Shown in pieces: positions 17,066 to 26,202 of a stretch of DNA of 62,592 bases; the first letter of the stretch is position 1; each line of letters opens with the position of its first letter. The stretch lies in the NCBI GenBank assembly GCA_964508975.1, contig CAZDVQ010000021.1, positions 1 through 62,592 on the forward strand, written 5' to 3'. Made by a program: the position numbers and the translations under genes. The notes beneath the pieces were generated by a model. That model was given only the letters and a program-made list of their open reading frames with translations. It did not search any database and was not told where the DNA came from. This DNA comes from CAZDVQ01 sp964508975. Lineage in GTDB: Bacteria > Bacteroidota > Bacteroidia > Chitinophagales > Saprospiraceae.

Positions 17066-18193
17066 TTGCGATTAACTGTACTCAAAGAAACGAAAGCCCG
17101 CGAACGGCGGGTTGCGTTAAGCCCCGATCTGGTTAAACAACTAACCAAAGCAGGTTTTACCTGTAGCATTGAATCTGGCGCGGGCGAGCTAGCCAGTTTC
17201 CTGGACCAAGCCTACCGCGATGCCGGTGCCGAGGTGCTCAGCGACAAGAACGCCCTGCTGGCCAATACCCAGGTATTGCTGAAGGTTAATGCCCCTACAG
17301 CCGAGGAAATAGCCTTGCTGCCCGAGGGTGCGGCCAGTATCTCGTACCTGTATGCCTACACGGATAAAACCCTGGTAGAGCAGCTTAATGCCCGCAAAAT
17401 ATCAGCCTTCTCGATGGATGCCGTGCCGCGTATAACACGTGCCCAGAACATGGACGCGCTGAGCTCGCAGGCCAACTTGGCTGGCTACAAGGCCGTGCTG
17501 ATGGGCGCCAACGCACTGGGTAAAATTTTCCCCTTGATGATGACCGCAGCTGGTACGCTTACACCTGCCCGTGTACTTATTTTTGGTGCGGGTGTAGCAG
17601 GTTTGCAAGCCATTGCCACCGCCAAACGCCTGGGTGCCGTGGTTGAAGTAACCGATGTTCGACCAGAAACCAAGGAACAAGTTGAATCGCTGGGCGGCCG
17701 TTTCCTGGAAGTAGAGGTTGAAAACGCCGTGAAAGTGGAAGGCGGTTATGCCAAGGAAGTATCGGCTGAGTTCCTGCAAAAACAGCAAGAACTCATCAGC
17801 TCTCGCATCAAGGAAGCCGACATCGTGATAACCACCGCGCTGGTGATGGGTCGCAAAGCACCCGTACTGGTGAGCGAGGACATGGTAAAAAGCATGAAAC
17901 CAGGCTCGGTAATCGTTGACATGGCCGTGGAATCTGGCGGTAACTGCGCCATCAGCGAGGTGCATGAAACCGTGGTAAAATATGGCGTTACTATTATCGG
18001 CGAGGCCAACCTGCCCGCGCTGCTGGCCGTGCACGCATCCGACCTGTACGCGCGCAACGTGAGCAACTTGCTGAAACACCTGGCCACCAAGGACGGCTTC
18101 AAGTGGGAACTAGAGGAGGACATCACCAAGGGATGCCTCATTACCCACCAAGGTGCCACCGTGCATGCCTTCACGAAGGAAAAATTAGCTTAA
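17066..18193 (+). CDS. pntA: NAD(P) transhydrogenase subunit alpha part 1 (NAD(H)-binding)
   Basis: 375 residues with a TTG start (RLTVLKETKARERRVALSPD follows directly, the canonical N-terminus; the ATG at 17061 is out of frame and meets TAA after four codons). AlaDH/PNT N-domain, then Rossmann domain with GAGVAGLQAIATAKRLGAVV (~residues 173-192) and acidic VTDVRPET. This is domain I of proton-translocating transhydrogenase, binding NAD(H) in the cytoplasm. Domain II is split: its first helices are in the following 96-residue gene. The three genes are 19 and 28 bp apart and form an operon for NADPH supply. Confidence 0.93.
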   Translation: MRLTVLKETKARERRVALSPDLVKQLTKAGFTCSIESGAGELASFLDQAYRDAGAEVLSDKNALLANTQVLLKVNAPTAEEIALLPEGAASISYLYAYTDKTLVEQLNARKISAFSMDAVPRITRAQNMDALSSQANLAGYKAVLMGANALGKIFPLMMTAAGTLTPARVLIFGAGVAGLQAIATAKRLGAVVEVTDVRPETKEQVESLGGRFLEVEVENAVKVEGGYAKEVSAEFLQKQQELISSRIKEADIVITTALVMGRKAPVLVSEDMVKSMKPGSVIVDMAVESGGNCAISEVHETVVKYGVTIIGEANLPALLAVHASDLYARNVSNLLKHLATKDGFKWELEEDITKGCLITHQGATVHAFTKEKLA

Positions 18194-18212
18194 TCCCTAA
18201 AAAAACAATCCC

Positions 18213-18503
18213 ATGACGATAGATCAATTCTTGATGCTGACCTATGTACTTGTGCTAGCATCGTTTGTAGGCTTTGAATTAATTGCCAAGGTGCCGCCCA
18301 CGCTGCACACCCCTTTGATGTCGGGCTCCAACGCTATTTCAGGTATCACCATTGTAGGTGCTATCCTGTGTACCAACGAGCTTGGCTACGGCACGGCCAG
18401 TAAAATCTTGGGCATGATAGCCCTGGTGCTGGCCACCATCAACGTGGTAGGTGGCTATGTGGTTACCGACCGAATGTTGCGCATGTTCAAGAAAAAGGCA
18501 TAG
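18213..18503 (+). CDS. pntA2: NAD(P) transhydrogenase subunit alpha part 2 (membrane)
   Basis: 96 residues with three to four hydrophobic helices (FLMLTYVLVLASFVGFELI; MSGSNAISGITIVGAILC; ILGMIALVLATINVVGGYVV) and the conserved phrase KVPPTLHTPLMSGSNAISG. It is the split membrane part of the alpha subunit, as in organisms with three-gene pnt operons. Acts with the alpha-1 and beta subunits in the inner membrane to couple proton flow to hydride transfer. Ends VTDRMLRMFKKKA. Confidence 0.93.
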   Translation: MTIDQFLMLTYVLVLASFVGFELIAKVPPTLHTPLMSGSNAISGITIVGAILCTNELGYGTASKILGMIALVLATINVVGGYVVTDRMLRMFKKKA

Positions 18504-18531
18504 CCATTAATAACGCTTACAAACAACTATC

Positions 18532-19932
18532 ATGGAAACCAAAGAACTCCTGATTAAAATAGCCTACCTCGTGGCATCGGTCATCTTCATCATCGGTATC
18601 AAGATGATGAATAAAACCAGCCAAGCCAGGCAAGGCAACCAACTCTCGGCCGTGGGTATGTTTATCGCCACGCTGGCTACTTTATTGCAAATTGATTTGC
18701 TCACCTTACCCGAGATGCTGGCTTGCATCGCCGTTGGCTCAGCCATTGGTGCATACTTCGCCATCAAGGTTGAAATGACCAAAATGCCCGAGATGGTGGC
18801 CATTTTCAACGGTTTTGGCGGCTTGGCCTCGGTGGCTGTAGCAGCTTCTGATTACTGGCTCCGCAACCAGGTTAGCCCACAGCCCGTGAGCCTTATTGTG
18901 GCCATTAGTATTGTACTAAGCGTGTTTATCGGTGGTATTACCTTCACCGGTTCGTACATTGCTTATGCCAAGTTGAGCGGTAAAGTAAACGGTGGCTCTG
19001 TACAGTTTACGGGTCAGCATTTGCTCAACCTTTTGTTGTTCATCGGGGCTATTGGAGCGAGTATCTGGCTGATTATGGACCCATCTAACCCCATTGGCCT
19101 GTATGTATTGGTAGGTATCTCATTGCTGTTGGGCGTGCTGACGGTTATCCCGATTGGCGGTGCCGACATGCCCGTGGTGATATCGCTGCTCAACTCATAT
19201 TCTGGTATTGCAGCCTGTACAACGGGTTTCGTGCTCAACAACTCGGTATTGATCATTGCTGGGGCACTGGTAGGTGCGTCGGGGATTATCCTGACCAACA
19301 TCATGTGTAAGGCCATGAATCGATCGCTCATCAGCGTGTTGCTGGGTGGATTTGGTGCAACCACGGGCTCGGCCGGTGCTGCTGATGGGGGTTCCGACAT
19401 CGTGGTGAAAGAGGTTGGTCCCGACGAGACCGCCATGTTGTTCGAGGGAGCTTCTTCGGTTATCATCGTGCCGGGTTACGGTATGGCGGTGGCCCAGGCG
19501 CAGCACGTTATTCGCGAAATCATGGACTTCCTGGAGAAGAAAAACATCAGCGTGAAATTTGCCATCCACCCCGTGGCCGGCCGTATGCCTGGGCACATGA
19601 ACGTGTTACTGGCTGAATCGAACGTGCCCTACGATAAGCTGGTGGAGATGGACGACATCAACGACGAGTTCAGCAATACCGATGTGGTGCTCATCGTGGG
19701 TGCCAACGATATCGTGAACCCAGCCGCTCGCTCAAACCCGCAAAGCCCAATTTACGGTATGCCTATTTTGAATGCCGACAAGGCCCGTACGGTCATCGTG
19801 TCCAAACGAAGCATGGCTGCTGGCTACGCTGGTATCGAGAACGAGCTGTTCGGTTACCCCAACTGCTTGATGTTGTTCGGCGACGCCAAATCATCCTTGA
19901 CTAAAGTACTGACCGCTCTAAAAGAAATGTAG
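18532..19932 (+). CDS. pntB: NAD(P) transhydrogenase subunit beta
   Basis: 466 residues. N-terminal ~280 residues are membrane helices with LATLLQIDLLTLPEMLACIA and GGADMPVVISLLNSYSGIAA; the C-terminal NADP(H)-binding domain III has VPGYGMAVAQAQHVIREI, HPVAGRMPGHMNVLLAESNV and VLIVGANDIVNPAA. Last gene of the pnt operon. Downstream is an AT-rich heptamer tract (19935-19970) and a class-B GC-rich module rather than a simple terminator. Confidence 0.96.
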   Translation: METKELLIKIAYLVASVIFIIGIKMMNKTSQARQGNQLSAVGMFIATLATLLQIDLLTLPEMLACIAVGSAIGAYFAIKVEMTKMPEMVAIFNGFGGLASVAVAASDYWLRNQVSPQPVSLIVAISIVLSVFIGGITFTGSYIAYAKLSGKVNGGSVQFTGQHLLNLLLFIGAIGASIWLIMDPSNPIGLYVLVGISLLLGVLTVIPIGGADMPVVISLLNSYSGIAACTTGFVLNNSVLIIAGALVGASGIILTNIMCKAMNRSLISVLLGGFGATTGSAGAADGGSDIVVKEVGPDETAMLFEGASSVIIVPGYGMAVAQAQHVIREIMDFLEKKNISVKFAIHPVAGRMPGHMNVLLAESNVPYDKLVEMDDINDEFSNTDVVLIVGANDIVNPAARSNPQSPIYGMPILNADKARTVIVSKRSMAAGYAGIENELFGYPNCLMLFGDAKSSLTKVLTALKEM

Positions 19933-20035
19933 GTTTTAGTTATTAGGGGTTAATTATTAGGTATTAGGGGTTAGTACCTTAAAGTCGTCCATGATTCACA
20001 AATAATAATTAATAATTAACAACTAATAATTATTT

Positions 20036-20171
20036 GGGCGTGTCCCTCGCAGCACATGGCGTATTTTGATACGCCATGTGCTTGCGCTCGGGTCGCTCCC
20101 CTACACGCTCGCTATCCGCTCGGTGCTGCGCACCGCCGCCTTCGGCGGCGCGTTCCGGGCAGCTCACGCGG
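20036..20171. repeat. GC-rich intergenic module, class B
   Basis: Same framework as 11550-11679, same orientation. The first hairpin is longer here (CACATGGCGTAT-TTTG-ATACGCCATGTG, 12-bp perfect stem), the others are GGTGC-TGC-GCACC and GCCGCC-TTC-GGCGGC. Preceded by AT-rich short repeats (19935-20030). Confidence 0.85.
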
Positions 20172-20193
20172 GGTTGCGGTAAATAAAATATAA

Positions 20194-21072
20194 ATGACCA
20201 TCTCCGCCTACGCTACCGCCATGTTCGCCTCCTGGTATTTCATCGAGGAGTACGGCTTGCTATTTGACGCTGGCGACGGGCTCATGGCAGGCTTACTCCA
20301 GAAAAGCCGCAAAATAGAACATGTTTTTATATCGCATCCCGACCGCGACCACCTCACGGGCTTGTTGCAGTTTAACCAGTTGAATGCCCGAGAAGGCGGC
20401 AAACCCCGTATTTATTACCCCGCCGATAGCGGCTCATTCCCTGCCCTAGAGCAGTTTTCTAAGCAGTTCGATCCACATGTTGTGGCCAGTACCTGGCTAC
20501 CCATCCGCGATGGCGAAAAAATTTGGATCAGGGAAGATATGTACGTGCAAGCCCTGCGCAACAACCATATCCCCGCTGCTCCAGGCATCGACAAAAGCTT
20601 TGGCTACAAGTTGGTACAAGTACGCCGCAAACTGAAACCCGCCTTGGCCGCACTCAGCCCCGACGAGATTAAAACCCAGATACAAAACCTAGGCAAGGAA
20701 GCCTGCACCGATGCTACCGAGCAACTGCTATTCGCCTACTCCGGTGATACCCCTGCTGAAAACTTCGAACAATGGGATGGCGCCGCCATATTGGTACACG
20801 AGGCCACTTTCCTCGGGCCGAGTATCGACAAAACAGCACCCAGCCACAGTGCTAAACACAGTACGCTGGATGCTGTTCTAAGTCATTTGGCCCCGCTTCA
20901 AATCGGCCAACTGGTGCTGGGGCATTTTTCATCGCGGTATTCCGCCGAGCTGATTGATGAAACCATCATCAAGCTATGCCAGGTGTATGAAGTACCTTTT
21001 CCGGTGTACCGCATCTTACCGGGCGAGGTAAGCCGCGATATATTGGGTCAGGATCCTATATACCGGCCTTAG
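20194..21072 (+). CDS. Metallo-beta-lactamase-fold hydrolase (RNase Z-like group)
   Basis: 292 residues. Metal motif SHPDRDHLTGL is an HxDxDH variant of HxHxDH: the second His is Asp. Further conserved elements are YSGDTPAENF (metal-bridging Asp), LVHEATFLG (the HEATF motif of RNase Z-like proteins) and LVLGHFSSRY (last metal His). These fit the ribonuclease Z-like branch, but the shortened N-terminus (MTISAYATAMFASWYFIEEY, lacking the usual N-terminal strand-rich start) and the variant motif leave the substrate open. Converges with the next gene, whose stop codon overlaps by 4 bp. Confidence 0.8.
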   Translation: MTISAYATAMFASWYFIEEYGLLFDAGDGLMAGLLQKSRKIEHVFISHPDRDHLTGLLQFNQLNAREGGKPRIYYPADSGSFPALEQFSKQFDPHVVASTWLPIRDGEKIWIREDMYVQALRNNHIPAAPGIDKSFGYKLVQVRRKLKPALAALSPDEIKTQIQNLGKEACTDATEQLLFAYSGDTPAENFEQWDGAAILVHEATFLGPSIDKTAPSHSAKHSTLDAVLSHLAPLQIGQLVLGHFSSRYSAELIDETIIKLCQVYEVPFPVYRILPGEVSRDILGQDPIYRP

Positions 21073-22268
21073 CGCCAGTCGTCAAATGTAATCGACTCGG
21101 CGTTGCGGCCATGCCACATGTATATTTCCTGCACAACACCATCTTGGTGCAACAAGCCAATACAGCCAAATTTAGTATTCACGAAGCTCATATCACTTTC
21201 GCTGCGGCTTAGTTTGCCTAGCAACTTGATAGCGTCTTTCAGGGGTGCACCCAGGATTTTCTCAAGACCTTTACCTTGAAACTTATCGCGGATGTTGATA
21301 CAATCCATCCCGGTGTACATGAAAAAATCATGGTCGAGGTAAAACACACCGCCGCCACGGTTATAGCCAGCACCCTCTTCCGTTTCGCCGGTAAAACAAG
21401 GCAGTACTTTTTTCACGTTGACCATGCTCGCCTTCCCGTCGAGACCGTTGATGGTCCCCTTGGTCAGGTCGACGATAAGTTCTGGGCAAACACCTTTGGT
21501 CGAGATTTCAACGTTAACGGCTTCGGCTTCCTCCGGTACTGGTGCACCTTCAACCACCCAGGTCGCAAACACTTCCGATATTTTCCAAGTGCTGTTGCTG
21601 TACTTGGTTGGGCGCGCCTCGATGTAAGAGAAAAAGGCCAAGAGGTCATCGATGGTAATTTGCTGCATCATGTCAAGCAGGTATAAACCTTCATAGGGGC
21701 CTTGTTCAATCAGGATATCATCCATTTGCTCGAGCATGGCGGCCCCGGTGCGGTGAATATCCACCACTAGGCTAGATAGGCTGTTCCATTCCGCTTCTTC
21801 GTCGTAAAAAGCCACATCATCAAAGCGGGGGTTGAAGAGCGATCCTTCTTCCACGTCGTTAAAGCTCACGAGGTAGCGGCGTAACATGAAAAAGCTAGAG
21901 TAGTAGTTCGACTTGGGGAAAGTAGCGTCAACCTGGGCTACATGTGCAAATAGCGCAATGCTGAACACTTGGCTTTTAGCAATTTTAATGCGGGCCACAC
22001 CGCGGTCTTTCAACACATCGGTCACTAAAAAGGTGGCCAAAATTTGGTCTTCATCGCCATCGCCCTCTTCAAAAGGACGGAGGATGACACCACTGGAATT
22101 TTTCAGCACCCCAAAACCGGGGTCTATTTTCATCAGTGCGATAGCGTTTTGGTCGTCTTCTTTTTCAACGACAATGATATCGAACAACACTGATCCAGAA
22201 CTGGTTTGTGCCATACCGAGGATGTTGGTGCACATCATGAACAGGAGGGGCAGGAGGATTTTTTGCAT
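21069..22268 (-). CDS. Secreted protein of unknown function
   Basis: 399 residues with a signal peptide (MQKILLPLLFMMCTNILGMAQ). The mature protein is acidic, with strands such as GSVLFDIIVVEKEDDQNAIA and FEEGDGDEDQILATFLVTDV, a middle region with many aromatic residues, and a Cys-containing C-terminal part (VLPCFTGETEEG; MDCINIRDKF; KFGCIGLLHQDGVVQEIYMW). No family is recognised. It overlaps the MBL gene tail to tail by 4 bp, so each may be affected by antisense readthrough of the other. Confidence 0.75.
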   Translation of the reverse strand: MQKILLPLLFMMCTNILGMAQTSSGSVLFDIIVVEKEDDQNAIALMKIDPGFGVLKNSSGVILRPFEEGDGDEDQILATFLVTDVLKDRGVARIKIAKSQVFSIALFAHVAQVDATFPKSNYYSSFFMLRRYLVSFNDVEEGSLFNPRFDDVAFYDEEAEWNSLSSLVVDIHRTGAAMLEQMDDILIEQGPYEGLYLLDMMQQITIDDLLAFFSYIEARPTKYSNSTWKISEVFATWVVEGAPVPEEAEAVNVEISTKGVCPELIVDLTKGTINGLDGKASMVNVKKVLPCFTGETEEGAGYNRGGGVFYLDHDFFMYTGMDCINIRDKFQGKGLEKILGAPLKDAIKLLGKLSRSESDMSFVNTKFGCIGLLHQDGVVQEIYMWHGRNAESITFDDWR

Positions 22269-22344
22269 GGTACTTGGGTTTTGTTGATGTAAAAGTAACG
22301 GCCAGCGGTGGGCGAATCTTCTACGTAAAATACCGTATTTTTTT

Positions 22345-22440
22345 AATGGTTAATGATAAAGGGTTAATGGTTAATGACGGGTAGGGGCGCACCTTTGTTT
22401 TAATGGTTAATGATAAAGGGCTAATGGTTAATGACGTGTA
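22345..22440. repeat. AT-rich heptamer tract, two near-identical blocks
   Basis: Blocks TAATGGT-TAATGAT-AAAGGGT-TAATGGT-TAATGAC and TAATGGT-TAATGAT-AAAGGGC-TAATGGT-TAATGAC, each followed by GnGTAGGGGC. Same unit family as 3655-3695 and 19935-19970. Confidence 0.75.
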
Positions 22441-22475
22441 GGGGCACGCCAGTAAACCATTCGGCCTGGCCTATT

Positions 22476-22773
22476 GATGTGAGGATTTGAGGATGACTTT
22501 TACCCACGCTGCTCTCAGCTCTTTTTAGCGCCTCCCCCCGGCGCTGCGCGCCGACCCCCTCCACTGCACCCGACGCTGCGCGTCAGGTTGGTAGCGGGGG
22601 TTGAGCCGAGCTCCGCTCGGCTGGGAACTCTGCTCTCAGCCCTCTGCGCTCATAACTATCCAATGGCCTAGCGATGCGGAGGGGTGGGCGTTAGCCCAGA
22701 CCGCGAAGCGGGCCGAGCGACAGCGAGCCCCGTAGCGTAGCGGCGGCGACCAACGGGAGACGCAGGCCCCAAA
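22476..22773. repeat. Composite: octamer tract + class A module + class E module
   Basis: 22476-22500 has GTGAGGAT-TTGAGGAT-GAC. Class A module 22527-22624 with hairpins GGCGC-TGC-GCGCC, GACGC-TGC-GCGTC and GCCGAGC-TCC-GCTCGGC. Then GCTCATAACT...GGCCTAGCGATG leads into a class E module (22672-22773) with GGGC-GTTA-GCCC and CCGC-GAA-GCGG hairpins. The order octamer tract, CTCTGC-type stretch, class E recurs at 48165-48351. Confidence 0.8.
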
Positions 22774-22777
22774 AAGA

Positions 22778-22931
22778 ATAAATGATAAAATGAACAAATG
22801 ATGAAATGACGTTGGATTAGCGATTTTTAGCTAATTTAGCTTTTAACCATCTTTGCCCAATTTTAGCCTTTAGCAAACTTTACCCAATCTTTACCCAATT
22901 TTAAGCCTTTAGCTAATTTCCAAAAATTACT
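22778..22931. repeat. AT-rich short-repeat leader of the DUF1573 gene
   Basis: 22778-22810 is AATGATAAAATGAACAAATG-type short repeats; 22813-22920 is built from recurring TTTAGC, TTTTAGCC and TTTACCCAAT words. No ORF. It lies directly upstream of a good promoter. Confidence 0.6.
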
Positions 22932-22939
22932 TACCTTTG
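22932..22939 (+). promoter_or_regulatory. -7 element TACCTTTG of the DUF1573 gene
   Basis: Exact TAnnTTTG, with a TTTAG sequence about 20 nt upstream as possible -33. Expected start near 22946, leader ~44 nt to ATG 22990. Confidence 0.6.
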
Positions 22940-22989
22940 CCTAAACTTTTAGTCGTTAAACGTATTTAATAGTCAAACTACATTTAAAC

Positions 22990-23568
22990 ATGAACAAGTC
23001 AAATATCTTTTTGAGCTTTGTAGCTGTACTTACCCTTTTCTTGGCTGCCTGCGGCGGTGGTGCCGATGTGAACGCTGATGAAGTGAAAAGCAAAGCCATG
23101 GGCGAGACCCCAGGTAACACTGCTCCAAGCAACCCAACAGTAAGCCTTGACAACACCCAGCCCGTTAATGCTAGCGAAACCCCTGCACAAACACCGGTGG
23201 TTGACCCTGCCACTGCCACTAAAATCAAATTCGACAAAGACGTGTTCGACTTTGGTACCGTGAAAGCTGGTGAAAAAGTGAAACACGTGTACAAATTCAA
23301 AAACACCGGTAGCAAGCCTTTGACAATCACCGATGCAAAAGGTAGCTGCGGTTGTACCGTACCAGAATGGCCTAAAGCCCCAATCGCTCCAGGTGCTACT
23401 GGCGAAATCAAGGTTGAATTCGACTCGGCCAACAAGTCTGGCCAACAAGAAAAAACCGTTACTATCACAGCTAATACCGACCCTGCTACCACGGTTATCC
23501 GTATCAAAGGTGAAGTTATTGCTGACCCTGCTGCCGAGAAAAAAGGCGAAGGCATCCAAGTTAAATAA
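22990..23568 (+). CDS. DUF1573 domain-containing lipoprotein
   Basis: 192 residues. Signal MNKSNIFLSFVAVLTLFLAAC with lipobox LAAC (Cys 21), then a Thr/Pro/Asn-rich linker, then a DUF1573 Ig-like domain (residues ~78-180): DFGTVKAGEKVKHVYKFKNT, GSCGCTVPEW, ANKSGQQEKTVTITANT, and IRIKGEV. The GSCGCT..W motif is the family hallmark. Such proteins are abundant Bacteroidota envelope lipoproteins of unknown precise role. A terminator follows at 23591. Confidence 0.9.
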   Translation: MNKSNIFLSFVAVLTLFLAACGGGADVNADEVKSKAMGETPGNTAPSNPTVSLDNTQPVNASETPAQTPVVDPATATKIKFDKDVFDFGTVKAGEKVKHVYKFKNTGSKPLTITDAKGSCGCTVPEWPKAPIAPGATGEIKVEFDSANKSGQQEKTVTITANTDPATTVIRIKGEVIADPAAEKKGEGIQVK

Positions 23569-23590
23569 TACCGATACCTTTTTTGTAATG

Positions 23591-23626
23591 ACACCCCAAG
23601 TACACTGGTATTTGGGGTGTTTTTTA
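23591..23626 (+). terminator. Intrinsic terminator
   Basis: ACACCCCAAG ... TTTGGGGTGT followed by six T. It overlaps the false upstream extension of the next frame, supporting the start at 23647. Confidence 0.9.
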
Positions 23627-23646
23627 TTGTTTTAGCCCCCATCGAC

Positions 23647-24363
23647 ATGTCGAACCTTGGCACACTTTACCTCATCCCTAGCCCGCTGGGTAACAGCAGG
23701 GCCGCCGTTTTGCCCGAGTATGAGCTTGACATCGTGCGGCAGTTGCAAGGCTTTATCACCGAGCGTGGTAAAACGGCCCGCCAATTTTTGAAACAAGTGA
23801 TACCAGACATCGCGTTTGGCAACATGGTGTTTTTTGAGCTCAACAAACATACCGAGGCACAAGACTTGGCCGAGATGCTGCAAACCTTGCAAAAAGGGCA
23901 ATCGCTTGGGCTGATTTCTGAAGCTGGCTGCCCCGGCGTAGCCGACCCCGGTGCTCAAATCGTGGCACTGGCCCATCAGAACGGCATCAAAGTAGTACCT
24001 TTAATAGGTCCATCAGCTGTACTCATGAGCCTCATGGCCTCGGGCATGAATGGCCAAGGCTTTAGTTTTCACGGTTATTTACCCGTAAAACCTGCTGAAC
24101 GGGCCAAAGCCTTGCGCGATCTAGAGCAAAAAGTACAACGGGAAGGGCATTCGCAACTATTTATCGAGACGCCCTACCGCAACCAAGCCATGTTGGAAAC
24201 CCTGCTGAGTAGCCTACAAGGCAACACAGCGCTGTGCGTGGCAGCCAACATCACCATGCCCGACGAGTTGATATACACCGCCAAGGTATCGGATTGGAAA
24301 AAGCGGAGCTTGCCCGATTTGCAAGACAAGCCCACTGTTTTCATTTTGGGTCAGTTCCAATAA
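23647..24363 (+). CDS. SAM-dependent tetrapyrrole-methylase-fold methyltransferase, RsmI-like
   Basis: 238 residues from ATG 23647 (MSNLGTLYLIPSPLG); the frame opens 30 bp earlier inside the terminator. Family motifs are GTLYLIPSPLG, GLISEAGCPGVADPGAQIV, VVPLIGPSAVLMSLMASG and FIETPYRNQAMLETLL. These match the RsmI-like subgroup of Bacteroidota, a paralogue of the 16S rRNA C1402 2'-O-methyltransferase, so the rRNA target is likely but not certain. Converges with gldB, stops 18 bp apart. Confidence 0.88.
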   Translation: MSNLGTLYLIPSPLGNSRAAVLPEYELDIVRQLQGFITERGKTARQFLKQVIPDIAFGNMVFFELNKHTEAQDLAEMLQTLQKGQSLGLISEAGCPGVADPGAQIVALAHQNGIKVVPLIGPSAVLMSLMASGMNGQGFSFHGYLPVKPAERAKALRDLEQKVQREGHSQLFIETPYRNQAMLETLLSSLQGNTALCVAANITMPDELIYTAKVSDWKKRSLPDLQDKPTVFILGQFQ

Positions 24364-24381
24364 TTAAATACTGGGGCAAAA

Positions 24382-25392
24382 CTACCCGGGCCTATATTTT
24401 TTGAGGATTACCTGTGGGTCTGCAATTTTAAGCAACTCGGCAGGCGTAGCGTTAGGCGTTTTGGCCATGTACTCTTGTACCATCTTGTAGCCAAGCCATG
24501 CACCCGAGTTACCTGGTTTGGCCACGGGATCGGTCTGGTCAAATGGGCCCGGGTTAACGAATTTCATAAAATCGCTCGACTTGGTGGAGAAGAGTAAGTT
24601 CTGGTCCATCAAGAATTTATACAGGCCTTCTTCCGAGCTTTCGAGATATTCCACTTGGGCTCCCGTCATTTTAAAGCGAATGCTATCGGGGGTTTGAGGC
24701 ATGAACAAATCGAGGAAGTAGTACTTTTTACCTTCGCGAATCATCTGGTCGAGCATACGTGGGCCCATGGGCGGGCCTGCGAGGTCATCGGCCAGCATTT
24801 CAACCAAAGTAGAAGCCATGTGTTTCTGGTTAAGGGTACGCCTGATGTACATGTAGCCCAGGTTGGGTATGGTTGGATAGATGGGACAATCTTCGCCCAG
24901 GAAAAAATCGAGACCAATGCCTTCAAAATCGGCACCCAGGGGTGCGGCGTAGGAAAACATGGAGATGTAAGCGTGAAAATCAGGAATACTGGCCTGCGGG
25001 AAGTAGTACTTGTAAAACTTCATCGCCTGGGTCAGTTCTTGTTCAAGCCCTTTTAAATCGCCGTGAACTTGCTGGCAGGTATCGTAAATGTGGCGCACTT
25101 CCTTGTTGGTCAAAAAGCCGCGTAGCGCAGCGATAGAATCCTGCTGGCGCTGGTCAATTGGCCCGGCAAGCATGAAAAACTCGGTAAACGATGGGAAAGA
25201 ATCCCGCAACATGGCCAACCCTTCGGCCACCTTGTTCGTATCAATCGAGAACAAAACTTGGTCAAAACGTTTAATCTTTACCTCAACGTCGATATTTGAA
25301 ACATCAGGAATATGCTTACCTTTGTTTTTCTTGCAGGCGCCGAGGGCGAGTAACAGCACCGCGGCCATTAGCATTACACGTTTGAATTGCAT
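24382..25392 (-). CDS. gldB: Gliding motility lipoprotein GldB
   Basis: 336 residues. Signal MQFKRVMLMAAVLLLALGAC with lipobox LGAC, then PDVSNIDVEVKIKRFDQVLF, a typical GldB opening, and the later motifs YYFPQASIPDFHAYISMFSY, LDFFLGEDCPIYP, PMGPRMLDQMIREGKKYYFL and KPGNSGAWLGYKMVQEYM, as in the GldB family. GldB is required for gliding in Flavobacterium and occurs also in non-gliding Bacteroidota with type IX secretion. Divergent from the next gene with only 47 bp between start codons. Confidence 0.85.
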   Translation of the reverse strand: MQFKRVMLMAAVLLLALGACKKNKGKHIPDVSNIDVEVKIKRFDQVLFSIDTNKVAEGLAMLRDSFPSFTEFFMLAGPIDQRQQDSIAALRGFLTNKEVRHIYDTCQQVHGDLKGLEQELTQAMKFYKYYFPQASIPDFHAYISMFSYAAPLGADFEGIGLDFFLGEDCPIYPTIPNLGYMYIRRTLNQKHMASTLVEMLADDLAGPPMGPRMLDQMIREGKKYYFLDLFMPQTPDSIRFKMTGAQVEYLESSEEGLYKFLMDQNLLFSTKSSDFMKFVNPGPFDQTDPVAKPGNSGAWLGYKMVQEYMAKTPNATPAELLKIADPQVILKKYRPG

Positions 25393-25439
25393 GATTATTT
25401 AATTTTAAATACTTATTAACCCGACATAAAACTACAATT

Positions 25440-26174
25440 ATGAAAAAAATCTTGTGTCTTGTAGCCTTTTTTTCTTTCACGTACCAGCTTTCTGCGCAGG
25501 CTTTCAAATTTGGTATCCAAGCCAGCCCTGTTGTATCCTGGATGCATAGCAACAATAAGCAGGTGAGTACTACCGGTGCAAATTTAGGCATTGACTTTGG
25601 TTTAATCGGTGAATATTATTTCAGCGAAAACGAAAATTATGCTTTTACCATGGGCCTCAACTACGTGTTGGGCAAAGGTGGTGGTTTGAAATACGATGAT
25701 GCTGGCCGTATTTTACCCGATACCGATTACAGCAACGAGCTGTTGGCCGTGATTCCACGCGACTCGGGCTCTACCTCGGTTACGTTCCCCGCCAATACCA
25801 CGTTCAAAAGTCGTTTGAACTACCTCCGCATCCCACTGGGATTCAAAATGCGTACCAATGAGCTGGGTAACAGCTACTTACGCGCCTTCGCACAATTACC
25901 TGTTTTGGGTATTGACATTGCGACTTCTGCCCGCAGCGACATTAAGCTCGACAATGGCACGGAGTTCAAAAAAGAGGTGACCTACCGCGATTTCTTACCA
26001 CTTGGCCTTACCGTGGGCGGTGGCGCAGGCGTTGAATGGTTCCCCAACGATAGCGAGTTGGCATTCGTGATGGGCGTTTACTACAACGGTGGCCTCATCG
26101 ATATCACACAAGATGAATTAAAACGCAAAGGCACTACCTCGGATGTAACTATCCGTTTGGCAGTGATGTTCTAG
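25440..26174 (+). CDS. Outer-membrane beta-barrel protein (PorT-like family)
   Basis: 244 residues. Signal MKKILCLVAFFSFTYQLSAQ, then FKFGIQASPVVSWMHSNNKQ, alternating strands (YAFTMGLNYVLGKGGGLKY; LNYLRIPLGFKMRTNE; LGLTVGGGAGVEWF) and terminal Phe in VTIRLAVMF, all typical of PorT/outer-membrane beta-barrel proteins. The phrase YLRIPLGFKMRTNE is a family hallmark. PorT itself belongs to the type IX secretion system, but the family also has many other members, so no symbol is given. Confidence 0.8.
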   Translation: MKKILCLVAFFSFTYQLSAQAFKFGIQASPVVSWMHSNNKQVSTTGANLGIDFGLIGEYYFSENENYAFTMGLNYVLGKGGGLKYDDAGRILPDTDYSNELLAVIPRDSGSTSVTFPANTTFKSRLNYLRIPLGFKMRTNELGNSYLRAFAQLPVLGIDIATSARSDIKLDNGTEFKKEVTYRDFLPLGLTVGGGAGVEWFPNDSELAFVMGVYYNGGLIDITQDELKRKGTTSDVTIRLAVMF

Positions 26175-26202
26175 GGGTGAGGGGTTAGTTTTTAGGCCTA
26201 AG

